From DAIQRJ01 sp963708795 (GTDB lineage Bacteria; Actinomycetota; Actinomycetes; Propionibacteriales; DAIQRJ01), in NCBI GenBank assembly GCA_963708795.1, contig CAVPUH010000009.1, positions 248,001 to 312,000 of the forward strand: a stretch of 64,000 nt of DNA, given 5' to 3'. The notes under the pieces are model-generated. The model did no database searches. It was not told the DNA's origin and worked only from the letters and a program-made list of their open reading frames with translations. Positions 23,408 through 31,158 of this stretch are shown piece by piece; position 1 is the first letter of the stretch; each line of letters begins with the position of its first letter. The position numbers were made by a program, and so were the translations under genes.

Positions 23408-24997
23408 TCAGTCGTCGAGGTCGGCGATCGTCACCTTCTCGGCGTCGATCTCCTTGCCCAGCAACTCGATGACGTCGTTGGGCACGGCCGAGTCCAGCGT
23501 CAGGATCGCGAACGCCTGACCGCCCTGGCGGGTCCGGCTGACCTGCATGCCGGCGATGTTCGTGCCGTGCTCACCGAGGACCTTTCCGAGCGACGCGACG
23601 ACGCCGGGCCGGTCGACGAAGATGAGGAAGAGCATGTGGGCGGCGAGGTCGATGTCGACGGCGTACCCGTTGACCTCGACGACCCGCTCGACCTGCCGAA
23701 CACCGGCGAGGGTCCCCGAAACCGACACCATCGTGCCGTCGCCCAACGTGCCTCGCAGGGTGATGAGGTTCCGGTAGTCGGTGCTGTCGACCTCGGTGAC
23801 GAGCCTGACCTCGGTCCCACGCTCGGCCGCCAGCAGGGGCGCGTTCACATAGGTCACCTGCTCGGTCACGATGTCGGTGAAGACGCCCTTCAACGCGGCG
23901 AGTCGCAGCACGGAGACGTCGCTGGTGCTGATCTCCCCGCGGACCTCGACGTCCAACTGCTGGGCGACGCCGCCGGCCAGCGCGGTGAAGACGCGGCCGA
24001 GCCGTTCGGTGAGCGGGATACCGGGGCGTAGGTCCTCGGCGATCACCCCGCCGGCCACGTTGACGGCGTCGGGCACGAGCTCTCCGGCCAGCGCAAGGCG
24101 GACGGACTTCGCCACGGCCACGCCGGCCTTCTCCTGGGCCTCGTCCGTGCTGGCGCCCAGGTGCGGGGTGACGACGACGTTGTCGTAGGCGAAGAGCGGC
24201 GAGTCGGTGCACGGCTCGGTGGTGTAGACGTCGACGCCGGCCCCGCCGATCCGCTTCTCGGCCAGGGCAGACTCGAGCGCGGTCTCGTCCACGATCCCGC
24301 CGCGCGCCGCGTTGATGAGGATCAGCCCGGGCTTCACCCGGTGGAGCTCGGCGTCACCGATCAGGCCCACCGTCTCGGGTGTCTTGGGCAGGTGGACGCT
24401 GATCAGGTCGGCGTTGGCGAGGAGTTCGTCGAGGGAGACCAGCCGCACGCCGGTCGCGGCCGCGCGGCCCGGCTGTACGTAGGGGTCGTACGCGATGACG
24501 TCCATGCCGAAGGCCGCGAGCCGTTGGGCCACGAGGACGCCGATCCGGCCCAGGCCCACGATCCCCGCGGTCTTGTCGACGAGTTCGACCCCGGTGAAGC
24601 CGGACCTCTTCCATTCCCCGCGCTTGAGCGAGGCGTTCGCGTTCGGGATGCGACGGGCGACGGCGAGAGCGAGCCCGATGGCGAGCTCCGCGGCGCTGGT
24701 GATGTTCGACGTCGGTGCGTTGACGACCATCACGCCGGCCTGCGTGGCCGCCTTCACGTCGACGTTGTCGAGGCCGACACCGGCACGGGCCACGACCTGG
24801 AGCCGGGGCGCCGCCGCCAACGCCTCGGCATCGACCTTGGTCGCGCTGCGCACGAGGATCGCGTTGGCGTCCGCGATAGCCGGGAGGAGTTCGGCCCGGT
24901 CGGCACCGTTGCAGTGCCGCACCTCGAAGTCGGGGCCCAGCGCGTCCAGCGTGGCGGCGGACAGCTCTTCGGCGATGAGGACGACGGGTTTTCCCAC
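23408..24997 (-). CDS. serA: D-3-phosphoglycerate dehydrogenase
   Basis: SerA commits 3-phosphoglycerate to serine synthesis with NAD+. It is 529 aa, the long (type 1) form. Domains in order are substrate and nucleotide binding (VVARAGVGLDNVDV, NAPTSNITSAAELAIGL, AGIVGLGRIGVLVAQRL, NAARGGIVDE, GGAGVDVYTTEP, VVTPHLGASTDEAQEKAG), the intervening ASB domain (about residues 315-450), and a C-terminal ACT domain (LIFVDRPGVVASLGKVLGEH, GTNIAGMQVSRTRQGGQA) that gives serine feedback. I take the GTG at 24997, with AAGGAAG upstream. The gap 24998-25241 holds no recognisable riboswitch or gene; TAGCTT near 25130 may be a -10. Confidence 0.96.
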   Translation of the reverse strand: MGKPVVLIAEELSAATLDALGPDFEVRHCNGADRAELLPAIADANAILVRSATKVDAEALAAAPRLQVVARAGVGLDNVDVKAATQAGVMVVNAPTSNITSAAELAIGLALAVARRIPNANASLKRGEWKRSGFTGVELVDKTAGIVGLGRIGVLVAQRLAAFGMDVIAYDPYVQPGRAAATGVRLVSLDELLANADLISVHLPKTPETVGLIGDAELHRVKPGLILINAARGGIVDETALESALAEKRIGGAGVDVYTTEPCTDSPLFAYDNVVVTPHLGASTDEAQEKAGVAVAKSVRLALAGELVPDAVNVAGGVIAEDLRPGIPLTERLGRVFTALAGGVAQQLDVEVRGEISTSDVSVLRLAALKGVFTDIVTEQVTYVNAPLLAAERGTEVRLVTEVDSTDYRNLITLRGTLGDGTMVSVSGTLAGVRQVERVVEVNGYAVDIDLAAHMLFLIFVDRPGVVASLGKVLGEHGTNIAGMQVSRTRQGGQAFAILTLDSAVPNDVIELLGKEIDAEKVTIADLDD

Positions 24998-25241
24998 GAG
25001 ACGATCGCTTCCTTCACACAGGACGTTCGAACGCTGACGACGCTCGACGCACGACTCTGTGCTGCCGACTGACACGACGGAACCCGGAGTTGCGCTGCGG
25101 GTGGCAGCCTCCGAGTGCTGGCGGACAAGCTAACAGAGGCCGCGCCGCGCAACCGCTTTCCGGCATCAGCGTCGCCGGCGCCCATCCAGGGGCCGAGGCC
25201 GCCGCACCGGCGGGATGTGAGCCGGATGCGAGACTGGCGCG

Positions 25242-25907
25242 GTGAGTACCGACCACGCGCTGGACGCCGACGACGCCGTCGATTCAGGCGGGACCACGCC
25301 CGTACGGCGGCGGTGGACCGACCCGGTGGGTTCGCCTTCGTTGGCCTACACGCTGTTGCTCGTGTTCGGCTCGGCCCTCGGTCTGCTCGGCGCCTTCTCG
25401 CTGACAGTTGACCGGATCCGGCTCCTCGAGGATCCAGGCACCCAGCTCTCCTGCAGCCTCAACAGTGTCGTCAACTGCGCCTCGGTGATGACCTCGCCCC
25501 AAGGGGAGGCGTTCGGCTTCGCGAACCCGATCATCGGGCTGGTCGCGTTCGGCGGCCTGTTCGTCTTCGGGATGGGGCTGCTGGCCCGGGCGCGCTACGC
25601 GGTGTGGATGTGGGGCGGCCTGCTGCTGGGCACGATCTTCGGTATCGGCTTCGTCGGCTGGCTGATGTTCCAGAGCATCTACCACATCCAGCGGCTGTGC
25701 CCGTGGTGCATGCTCGTGTGGTCGGTGACGATCCCCATCTTCGTGACGACCGCGCTCTACGTCCTCGCCGACGTGCTGCCGGTGCCTGCACCGGTCCGGC
25801 ACGTCGCCGCGTTCCTGCGGCGCTGGCAGGCGTTGTGCCTGATCGTCGTCTACGCGATCCCGGCCGTGCTGATCGTGTCGCACTTCGGCCTGTCGATCTT
25901 CGGCTGA
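25242..25907 (+). CDS. Vitamin K epoxide reductase family membrane protein
   Basis: This 221-aa integral membrane protein has four to five hydrophobic segments and the VKOR active-site motif LCPWCML (CxxC, about residue 150), plus the loop cysteines CSLNSVVNC (residues 70-78). Bacterial VKOR replaces DsbB by re-oxidising a periplasmic DsbA partner using quinone, driving disulfide formation in exported proteins. No DsbA gene is adjacent. The GTG start follows GAGACT at 6 nt. It is monocistronic and convergent with ilvC. Confidence 0.92.
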   Translation: MSTDHALDADDAVDSGGTTPVRRRWTDPVGSPSLAYTLLLVFGSALGLLGAFSLTVDRIRLLEDPGTQLSCSLNSVVNCASVMTSPQGEAFGFANPIIGLVAFGGLFVFGMGLLARARYAVWMWGGLLLGTIFGIGFVGWLMFQSIYHIQRLCPWCMLVWSVTIPIFVTTALYVLADVLPVPAPVRHVAAFLRRWQALCLIVVYAIPAVLIVSHFGLSIFG

Positions 25908-25924
25908 GCCTCCCGGCACATCGC

Positions 25925-25958
25925 ATGGGCCGTCCCGCCGGTCGGCAGGACGGCCCAT
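25925..25958. terminator. Bidirectional hairpin between the VKOR gene and ilvC
   Basis: A perfect 11-bp stem (ATGGGCCGTCC / GGACGGCCCAT) with a 12-nt loop lies between two convergent genes. Confidence 0.75.
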
Positions 25959-25983
25959 ACGGGGTCGGTCGGCGATGGGCTTC

Positions 25984-27015
25984 TCAGCGCGCCGCCGAAC
26001 CCTCGACGTAGTCGTCGTCGTGGCTCTTCACCCAGGCCATCAGATCGCGCAGTTCACGACCGGTCGCCTCGATCGGGTGCGCCGCACCCTTGGCACGCAG
26101 CTCGAGGAACTCCGGCGCACCGGCGTCCTGGTCGTCGATGAAGCGCTTCGCGAAGGCACCGTTCTGGATGTCGTCGAGCACGGCGCGCATGTTCTGCTTC
26201 ACCCGATCATCGATGATGCGCGGGCCGGAGACGTAGTCGCCGTACTCGGCGGTATCGGAGACGGACCAGCGCTGCTTGGCGATCCCGCCCTCGTACATGA
26301 GGTCGACGATCAGTTTGAGCTCGTGCAGGCACTCGAAGTACGCGACCTCGGGCTGATAGCCGGCCTCGGTGAGGGTCTCGAAGCCCTTCATCACGAGTTC
26401 GGACATCCCGCCGCAGAGGACGGCCTGCTCACCGAACAGGTCGGTCTCGGTCTCCTCGGTGAAGGTCGTCTTGATGCCGCCCGCACGCAGGCCGCCGATG
26501 GCCTTGGCGTAGGCGAGCGCGAGCGGCCACGCGTTGCCGGTGGCGTCCTGCTCGACGGCGACGAGCACGGGCACGCCGCGACCCTCGACGTACTCGCGGC
26601 GGACCAGGTGCCCCGGGCCCTTCGGGGCGACCATGGCGACGTCGACGCCGGCCGGCGGCTTGATGAGGTCGTAGCGGATGTTGAAGCCGTGGCCGAAGAA
26701 GATCGCATCACCGTCGACGAGGTTCGGCTCGATGGCCTCGGCGTAGAGCTTGCGCTGAGCCGGGTCGGGCGCGAGGACGACGATGAGGTCGGCCTCCTCG
26801 ACCGCTTCCGACGGTGTCAGCACACGAAGACCTTCGGCCTCCGCCTTCGCCCGGCTCTTGCTGCCCGGGAGCAGCCCGACGCGAACGTCGACTCCCGAGT
26901 CCCGCAACGAGAGTGCGTGCGCATGACCCTGGCTGCCGTAGCCCAGGACGGCCACGTTGCGCTGCTGGATGATCGAGAGGTCGGCGTCGTCGTCATAGAA
27001 CATCTGTGCTGGCAC
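25984..27015 (-). CDS. ilvC: Ketol-acid reductoisomerase (NADP+)
   Basis: IlvC converts acetolactate and acetohydroxybutyrate to dihydroxy acids in Val, Leu and Ile synthesis. It is 343 aa, the short class I form. Motifs are VAVLGYGSQGHAHALSLRDSG (nucleotide binding), VLAPDPAQRKLYAE, FGHGFNIRY, VAPKGPGHLVRREY, TEETETDLFGEQAVLCGG (metal ligands) and FECLHELKLIVDLMYEGG. It starts with GTG and is the last gene of ilvBNC, 95 nt after ilvN. Confidence 0.97.
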   Translation of the reverse strand: MPAQMFYDDDADLSIIQQRNVAVLGYGSQGHAHALSLRDSGVDVRVGLLPGSKSRAKAEAEGLRVLTPSEAVEEADLIVVLAPDPAQRKLYAEAIEPNLVDGDAIFFGHGFNIRYDLIKPPAGVDVAMVAPKGPGHLVRREYVEGRGVPVLVAVEQDATGNAWPLALAYAKAIGGLRAGGIKTTFTEETETDLFGEQAVLCGGMSELVMKGFETLTEAGYQPEVAYFECLHELKLIVDLMYEGGIAKQRWSVSDTAEYGDYVSGPRIIDDRVKQNMRAVLDDIQNGAFAKRFIDDQDAGAPEFLELRAKGAAHPIEATGRELRDLMAWVKSHDDDYVEGSAAR

Positions 27016-27110
27016 TGCGATTGCTCCTTCTCGGATGGGTTCGACCAGGCCGGCCGAACGGACGCCGGACCCAGGGGCCGACGGGAATCAGGACGCTGAC
27101 AGGGCTGCGC

Positions 27111-27647
27111 TCAGGCGCTGCGCTCGGGTCGCTCGGCCAGGCTGCGCAACGCGCGGTCGGTCATCGAACGTCCACCGCGGCCGAGCCCGACCGTGCCGGA
27201 CTGCACGAGCTCACGGATCCCGAAGGGCTCGAGGACGTGCAGCAGCGCACCGAGCTTCTCGCGCGAGCCCGTGGACTCGATGGTGAGCGCGTCCGTGCCG
27301 ACGTCGACCACGTGGGCCCGGAACATCGACAACGCATCCATGACCTGACCGCGCGTGCTCGCGTCGGCGCGGACCTTCACCAACAGCAGTTCGCGTTCGA
27401 CCGAGGCGTCGGGCTCGAGCTCCACGATCTTCAGCACGTTGATGAGTTTGTGGAGCTGCTTGGTGACCTGCTCGAGCGGCAACTCGTCGACGTTCACGAC
27501 GATCGTCATGCGGGACAGATCCGAGTGCTCGGTGGGTCCGACCGCCAGCGACTCGATGTTGAAACCCCGACGGGAGAACAGGCTCGCGACGCGGGCCAGG
27601 ACGCCCGGGACGTCCTCGACGAGCACCGACAGCGTGTGCGTCGTCAT
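27111..27647 (-). CDS. ilvN: Acetolactate synthase small (regulatory) subunit
   Basis: This 178-aa subunit binds valine and activates IlvB. The N-terminal ACT domain reads HTLSVLVEDVPGVLARVASLFSRRGFNIESLAVG (abbreviated here), followed by MTIVVNVDELPLEQVTKQL. The C-terminal domain contains ADASTRGQVMDALSMFRA and TGSREKLGALLHVLEPFGI. Its ATG overlaps the ilvB stop (ATGA), so the two subunits are made in step. Confidence 0.97.
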   Translation of the reverse strand: MTTHTLSVLVEDVPGVLARVASLFSRRGFNIESLAVGPTEHSDLSRMTIVVNVDELPLEQVTKQLHKLINVLKIVELEPDASVERELLLVKVRADASTRGQVMDALSMFRAHVVDVGTDALTIESTGSREKLGALLHVLEPFGIRELVQSGTVGLGRGGRSMTDRALRSLAERPERSA

Positions 27648-29434
27648 CGCGCGGCCTCCTCTTCCTCACCGCGGTCCCAGTCGGGAGCGATGTCGCGGGC
27701 GAACTGGATGTCGCTGTTGGACGCGCCGGCGGCGACCATCGGCCACACCATCGCGTCGCGATGCACGACGAAGTCGATGACGACCGGGACGTCGTCGATG
27801 CCCATCGCCTTCTCGATCGTCGCGTCGAGGTCGGCTTCGGACTCGCACCGCAGCCCGATGCACCCGTAGGCGTCGGCCAGCTTGGCGAAGTCGGGGATGC
27901 GACGGGCAGCGCCGGTGTGGAGGTCGGTGTTGCTGTAGCGACCGCCGTAGAACAGCGTCTGCCACTGCCGGACCATGCCGAGGCTGGAGTTGTTGATCAC
28001 CGCGACCTTGATCGGGATGTTGTTGAGGGCGCAGGTCGCGAGTTCCTGGTTGGTCATCTGGAAGCAGCCGTCACCGTCGATCGACCAGACCGTGCGCTCG
28101 GGTGCGCCGACCTTGGCACCCATCGCGGCCGGCACCGAGAAGCCCATGGTGCCGAGCCCTCCGGAGGTCATCCAGGAGTTCGGCCGTTCGTAGTTGATGA
28201 ACTGCGAGGCCCACATCTGGTGCTGGCCCACCCCGGGCACGAAGATCCCCTCGGGGCCGGTGATCTCACCGATGCGCCGGATCACCTTCTGTGGCGCCAA
28301 TCCCCCGTCGTCGGGCTCGTCGTAGCCGAGGGGATAACGGTCCTTCAGGTCCTGCATCCGCTCGCGCCAGCTCTTGTAGTCACCCCGGTGACCACCCGCG
28401 AACTCGGCCTCGATCGCGCTGATCAGCTCGAGGATCACCTCGCGCGCGTCACCGACGATCGGGATGTCGGCGGCCCGGTTCTTCGAGATCTCGGCCGGGT
28501 CGATGTCGGCGTGGATCACCTTGGCGTACGGGGCGAACGACGACAGCTTCCCGGTGACCCGGTCGTCGAAGCGCGTCCCGAGGGAGATCAGCAGGTCGCT
28601 CTGCTGCAGGGCCCCGACGGCGGCGACGGTGCCGTGCATCCCGGGCATGCCGAGGTGCAGCTCGTGGCTGTCGGGGAAGGCACCGCGGGCCGTCAGCGTC
28701 GTCACCACCGGGATGCCGGTGAGCTCCGCGAGCTGTCGCAGCTCGTCGGTGGCCCTCGCCTTGAGCACGCCACCGCCCACGTAGAGGACCGGGCGGCTGG
28801 ACTCGACGATCGCCCGACCGGCCTGCGCGACCTGCTTCGGGTGCGGCTTGGTGATCGGCCGGTAGCCGGGGAGGTGCTGGGTCGGCGGCCACTGGAACTC
28901 GGTCATGGCCTGCATCGCGTCCTTCGCGACGTCGACGAGAACCGGTCCGGGCCGCCCGGTGCCCGCGATGTGGAACGCCTCGGCGATCACCCGCGGGATC
29001 TCGGCCGGATCCTTCACCAGGTAGTTGTGCTTGGTGATGGGCATCGTGATGCCGCAGATGTCGGCTTCCTGGAAGCCGTCCGTGCCGATGAGGCTGGAGG
29101 CCACCTGACCCGTGATGGCGACGATCGGCACCGAGTCCATGTAGGCGTCGGCGATCGGCGTCACCAGGTTGGTCGCGCCGGGGCCGGAGGTCGCCATGCA
29201 GACACCGACCCGGCCGCTGGCCGTTGCATACCCTTGTGCGGCATGACCTGCGCCCTGCTCATGCCGCACAAGGATGTGCCGGATCCGCTCTGACGCGAGC
29301 AGCGGGTCGTAGGCCGGCAGGATCGCACCGCCGGGGATTCCGAAGATCGTGTCGACGCCGACCTCCTCCAGGGAGGCGATCAGGCTCTCGGCGCCGTTCA
29401 TCGACTGTCCGGTCCGGCTCGGTGTGCTGCTCAT
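27644..29434 (-). CDS. ilvB: Acetolactate synthase large (catalytic) subunit
   Basis: IlvB joins two pyruvates, or pyruvate and 2-oxobutyrate, using thiamine diphosphate, FAD and Mg2+. It is 596 aa from the ATG at 29434, with AGAGG 9 nt upstream; an earlier in-frame ATG lies in the attenuator. ThDP-enzyme motifs are TIFGIPGGAILPAYD, HEQGAGHAAQGYA with the catalytic Glu, MATSGPGATNLVTPIADA, GMHGTVAAVGALQQSDLLI, TRFDDRVTGK, SGGLGTMGFSVPAAMGA and the metal site SIDGDGCFQMT to NNSSLGMVRQWQ. It is the first gene of ilvBNC and is controlled by the upstream attenuator. Confidence 0.97.
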   Translation of the reverse strand: MSSTPSRTGQSMNGAESLIASLEEVGVDTIFGIPGGAILPAYDPLLASERIRHILVRHEQGAGHAAQGYATASGRVGVCMATSGPGATNLVTPIADAYMDSVPIVAITGQVASSLIGTDGFQEADICGITMPITKHNYLVKDPAEIPRVIAEAFHIAGTGRPGPVLVDVAKDAMQAMTEFQWPPTQHLPGYRPITKPHPKQVAQAGRAIVESSRPVLYVGGGVLKARATDELRQLAELTGIPVVTTLTARGAFPDSHELHLGMPGMHGTVAAVGALQQSDLLISLGTRFDDRVTGKLSSFAPYAKVIHADIDPAEISKNRAADIPIVGDAREVILELISAIEAEFAGGHRGDYKSWRERMQDLKDRYPLGYDEPDDGGLAPQKVIRRIGEITGPEGIFVPGVGQHQMWASQFINYERPNSWMTSGGLGTMGFSVPAAMGAKVGAPERTVWSIDGDGCFQMTNQELATCALNNIPIKVAVINNSSLGMVRQWQTLFYGGRYSNTDLHTGAARRIPDFAKLADAYGCIGLRCESEADLDATIEKAMGIDDVPVVIDFVVHRDAMVWPMVAAGASNSDIQFARDIAPDWDRGEEEEAAR

Positions 29435-29519
29435 GACGTGGCCCTCTTTCGTGTGTGGCGTCCGCGCCTGGTGCGGTGCGGAGGTGGTTCGCTTCGTATC
29501 GCTCGTGGTGCCGGGCAAC

Positions 29520-29553
29520 AAAAAACCCCCGCCGCCGGTCAGGCTTGCGAGGG
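29520..29553 (-). terminator. Attenuator terminator of ilvBNC
   Basis: A hairpin with outer stem CCCTCGC/GCGGGGG and inner stem GCC/GGC is followed by six T residues (29520-29525). It lies between the leader peptide and ilvB. Confidence 0.8.
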
Positions 29554-29596
29554 TGGCGTGCTGTCGTGAGCTTCAGCTCAGACGGCACGCCGCGAA
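29554..29596 (-). promoter_or_regulatory. Pause hairpin of the ilvB leader
   Basis: GGCGTGC at the end of the leader peptide pairs with GCACGCC just before the terminator, and within it TGAGC pairs with GCTCA around a TGAA loop. The stem includes the leader stop codon, so a translating ribosome would disrupt it. Confidence 0.65.
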
Positions 29597-29622
29597 AGTA
29601 CGAGAATCTGGTTCGTACGCAT
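29578..29622 (-). CDS. ilvB leader peptide MRTNQILVLSRRAV
   Basis: This 14-residue open frame has the run Ile-Leu-Val-Leu (codons ATT CTC GTA CTT) and resembles the leader peptides known ahead of ilvB in other actinobacteria. Ribosome stalling at these codons when any branched-chain amino acid is short should prevent the downstream terminator from forming. No Shine-Dalgarno precedes the ATG, and the putative -10 ends 7 nt upstream, so the leader is probably read from the very 5' end of the mRNA. Confidence 0.85.
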   Translation of the reverse strand: MRTNQILVLSRRAV

Positions 29623-29629
29623 GACGTTC

Positions 29630-29658
29630 ACGGTGCACCCACATGTCGTCGACGTCAA
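29630..29658 (-). promoter_or_regulatory. Promoter of the ilvB attenuator
   Basis: TTGACG (29653-29658) and CACCGT (29630-29635) are 17 nt apart, and the -10 ends 7 nt before the leader ATG. The rest of the 356-nt gap between ilvB and the GntR gene holds only this leader, the attenuator and the GntR operator. Confidence 0.6.
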
Positions 29659-29748
29659 CTCGCGATGGTGACCCGTCTCACGATGCGACCGCTTCGGCAC
29701 TTCGACGGCACTGCGGTGCCGCCTTGCGTATCACCGAGGAACTTCAAC

Positions 29749-29773
29749 ATTGTTCTAGTGCAATGCGAACAAT
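29749..29773 (+). promoter_or_regulatory. Candidate GntR (YtrA-type) operator
   Basis: Two overlapping symmetries occur: ATTG-tt-CTAG-tg-CAAT (29749-29764) and ATTGTTC (29749-29755) with GAACAAT (29767-29773). They cover the -35 region of the GntR gene, whose TACGGT -10 lies at 29779-29784, so autorepression is likely. Confidence 0.55.
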
Positions 29774-29778
29774 CGAGG

Positions 29779-29784
29779 TACGGT
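29779..29784 (+). promoter_or_regulatory. Candidate leaderless -10 element of the GntR gene
   Basis: TACGGT lies 6 nt before the GTG at 29791, and no Shine-Dalgarno is present. Confidence 0.45.
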
Positions 29785-29790
29785 GACGCC

Positions 29791-30168
29791 GTGCTCACCC
29801 GCATCGACACCCGTTCGGCGCAGCCACTGGCTGCCCAGATCGCGGCGTCGATACGGGGCAGCATCGGGCGCGGCGAGGTCGGGCCGGGTGATCGGCTCCC
29901 CGCCGCGCGCGAGTTGGCCACAGCGCTGGACGTGAACGTGCACACCGTGCTGCGCGCCTATGCCGTGTTGCGGGACGAAGGCCTCGTCGAGCTACGGCGC
30001 GGGCGCGGCGCGGTGGTCTGCGGGCACGTCGACGCAGCCCGGACCCTACTGATCGAGAACGCGACGACCTTCGTCACCGACGCTCGGCGACTCGGTCTCG
30101 ACGAAACGGAGATGGTGAGGATGATCCACGACCTGGCCCAGGCCCAGACCGAGCCGGCGACGTCATGA
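29791..30168 (+). CDS. GntR-family transcriptional regulator (YtrA subfamily)
   Basis: This 125-aa protein is a compact winged-helix regulator: PLAAQIAASIRGSIGRGEVG, GDRLPAARELATALDVNVHTVLRAYAVL (recognition helix, abbreviated) and DEGLVELRRGRGAVV. The short C-terminal helical tail, with no effector domain, marks the YtrA subgroup, which usually controls an adjacent membrane protein or ABC transporter. The GTG start at 29791 is supported by the -10 and operator upstream; a longer frame from 29455 is rejected. Its stop overlaps the next gene by 4 nt (ATGA), so it probably regulates that gene and itself. Confidence 0.92.
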   Translation: MLTRIDTRSAQPLAAQIAASIRGSIGRGEVGPGDRLPAARELATALDVNVHTVLRAYAVLRDEGLVELRRGRGAVVCGHVDAARTLLIENATTFVTDARRLGLDETEMVRMIHDLAQAQTEPATS

Positions 30169-31148
30169 CGGCCACACGGCGCACACCGCGAGCGGCCGCG
30201 GTACCGGCGCTCAACCCCTGGCGCACCGCACTGGGTCTCGTCGCCCTCTGGCTGCCGGCGGCAGTGGTCCTCGTGTCCCACGCTCGCTGGCACGACGTCC
30301 TGCCGGCCGACATCGCCACGCACTGGAGCGGCGTTGGGCTGCCCGACTCGATCGGCACGACGACGACCGTGTACGCCCTCAGCCTGGGGGTCACGACGGG
30401 CGCGGCCGTCCTCGGTTCGCTCGCCGCCCTCCTGCGCCGTCGCTCGGCGGTCGCCGACGTGATCGTCATGCTCAGTGGGCTGGTCGCCGCCCCGGTCGCC
30501 GGGGCGTGGGTGATCTCGGCCTGGGCCACCGTCGACGGCGGTTCGGCCGCCCAGGCGCGACTCGGCTGGCGACTCGCGCTGATGGTCCCGTTCCTGCTGC
30601 TCGGCCTGCTACCGGGGTGGTTGCTCTGGCGCCGCGCCGCCGCACCGGCGTTCGAACCCGGCGCGATGCCCGCGCCACTGGATCTGCGGCCGGGCGAACG
30701 GGCCGCCTGGTCGGAGACACTCGGCGCGACGATGTTCCTCGTCGTCGCGGTCGCCGCCGCCGGCGCTGCTGTCGTCTTCGGACTCGTCGGCAACCCCGTC
30801 GCGGCGGGCGCTCTCCTCGTCACCGCACTGCTCGCTGCCGCCTTCGGTCGCATCGAGATCACTGCCGACGCACGGGGGCTACGGCTCCGGTCGTGGTTCT
30901 TCGGCATCGCGTTCAAGCGCATCGCGCTCGCCGACATCGCGACCGCGCACAGCGCGCAGATCGACCCGTTGCAGTGGGGCGGCTGGGGCTACCGGTTCCG
31001 TCCCGGTCGATCGGCCCTGGTGTTGCGCACCGGGCCGGGGTTGGTGGTCGAGCAGCACGACGGCCGGCAGTTCGCCGTGACCCTGCGCGATCCGGACACG
31101 CCGGCTCGCCTGTTCGCAGCCCTGCTCGGCGCCACCCGCGCCCGCTGA
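30165..31148 (+). CDS. DUF1648-type membrane protein
   Basis: This 327-aa membrane protein has about six hydrophobic helices (roughly residues 21-40, 62-84, 90-113, 124-147, 185-205 and 208-228). The segment DVLPADIATHWSGVGLPDSIGT is the DUF1648 pattern (soluble loop after TM1). The C-terminal 100 residues are soluble, with RIEITADARGLRLRSWFFGIAFKRI followed by GWGYRFRPG, a PH-like pattern seen in related actinobacterial proteins. The function is unknown. Overlap with the YtrA regulator suggests a membrane-stress or envelope role under GntR control. Confidence 0.85.
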   Translation: MTATRRTPRAAAVPALNPWRTALGLVALWLPAAVVLVSHARWHDVLPADIATHWSGVGLPDSIGTTTTVYALSLGVTTGAAVLGSLAALLRRRSAVADVIVMLSGLVAAPVAGAWVISAWATVDGGSAAQARLGWRLALMVPFLLLGLLPGWLLWRRAAAPAFEPGAMPAPLDLRPGERAAWSETLGATMFLVVAVAAAGAAVVFGLVGNPVAAGALLVTALLAAAFGRIEITADARGLRLRSWFFGIAFKRIALADIATAHSAQIDPLQWGGWGYRFRPGRSALVLRTGPGLVVEQHDGRQFAVTLRDPDTPARLFAALLGATRAR

Positions 31149-31158
31149 CGGACGGACG

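Noticed and set aside
24998..25241. Riboswitch or attenuator upstream of serA
   Set aside because: The 244-nt leader region has no T-tract terminator, no leader peptide rich in Ser, and no riboswitch fold that I recognise.
30989..31158. C-terminal extension of ilvD beyond its normal length
   Set aside because: It is the out-of-frame read-through after the indel near 31243; the proper ending GAVCS and stop are present in the adjacent frame.
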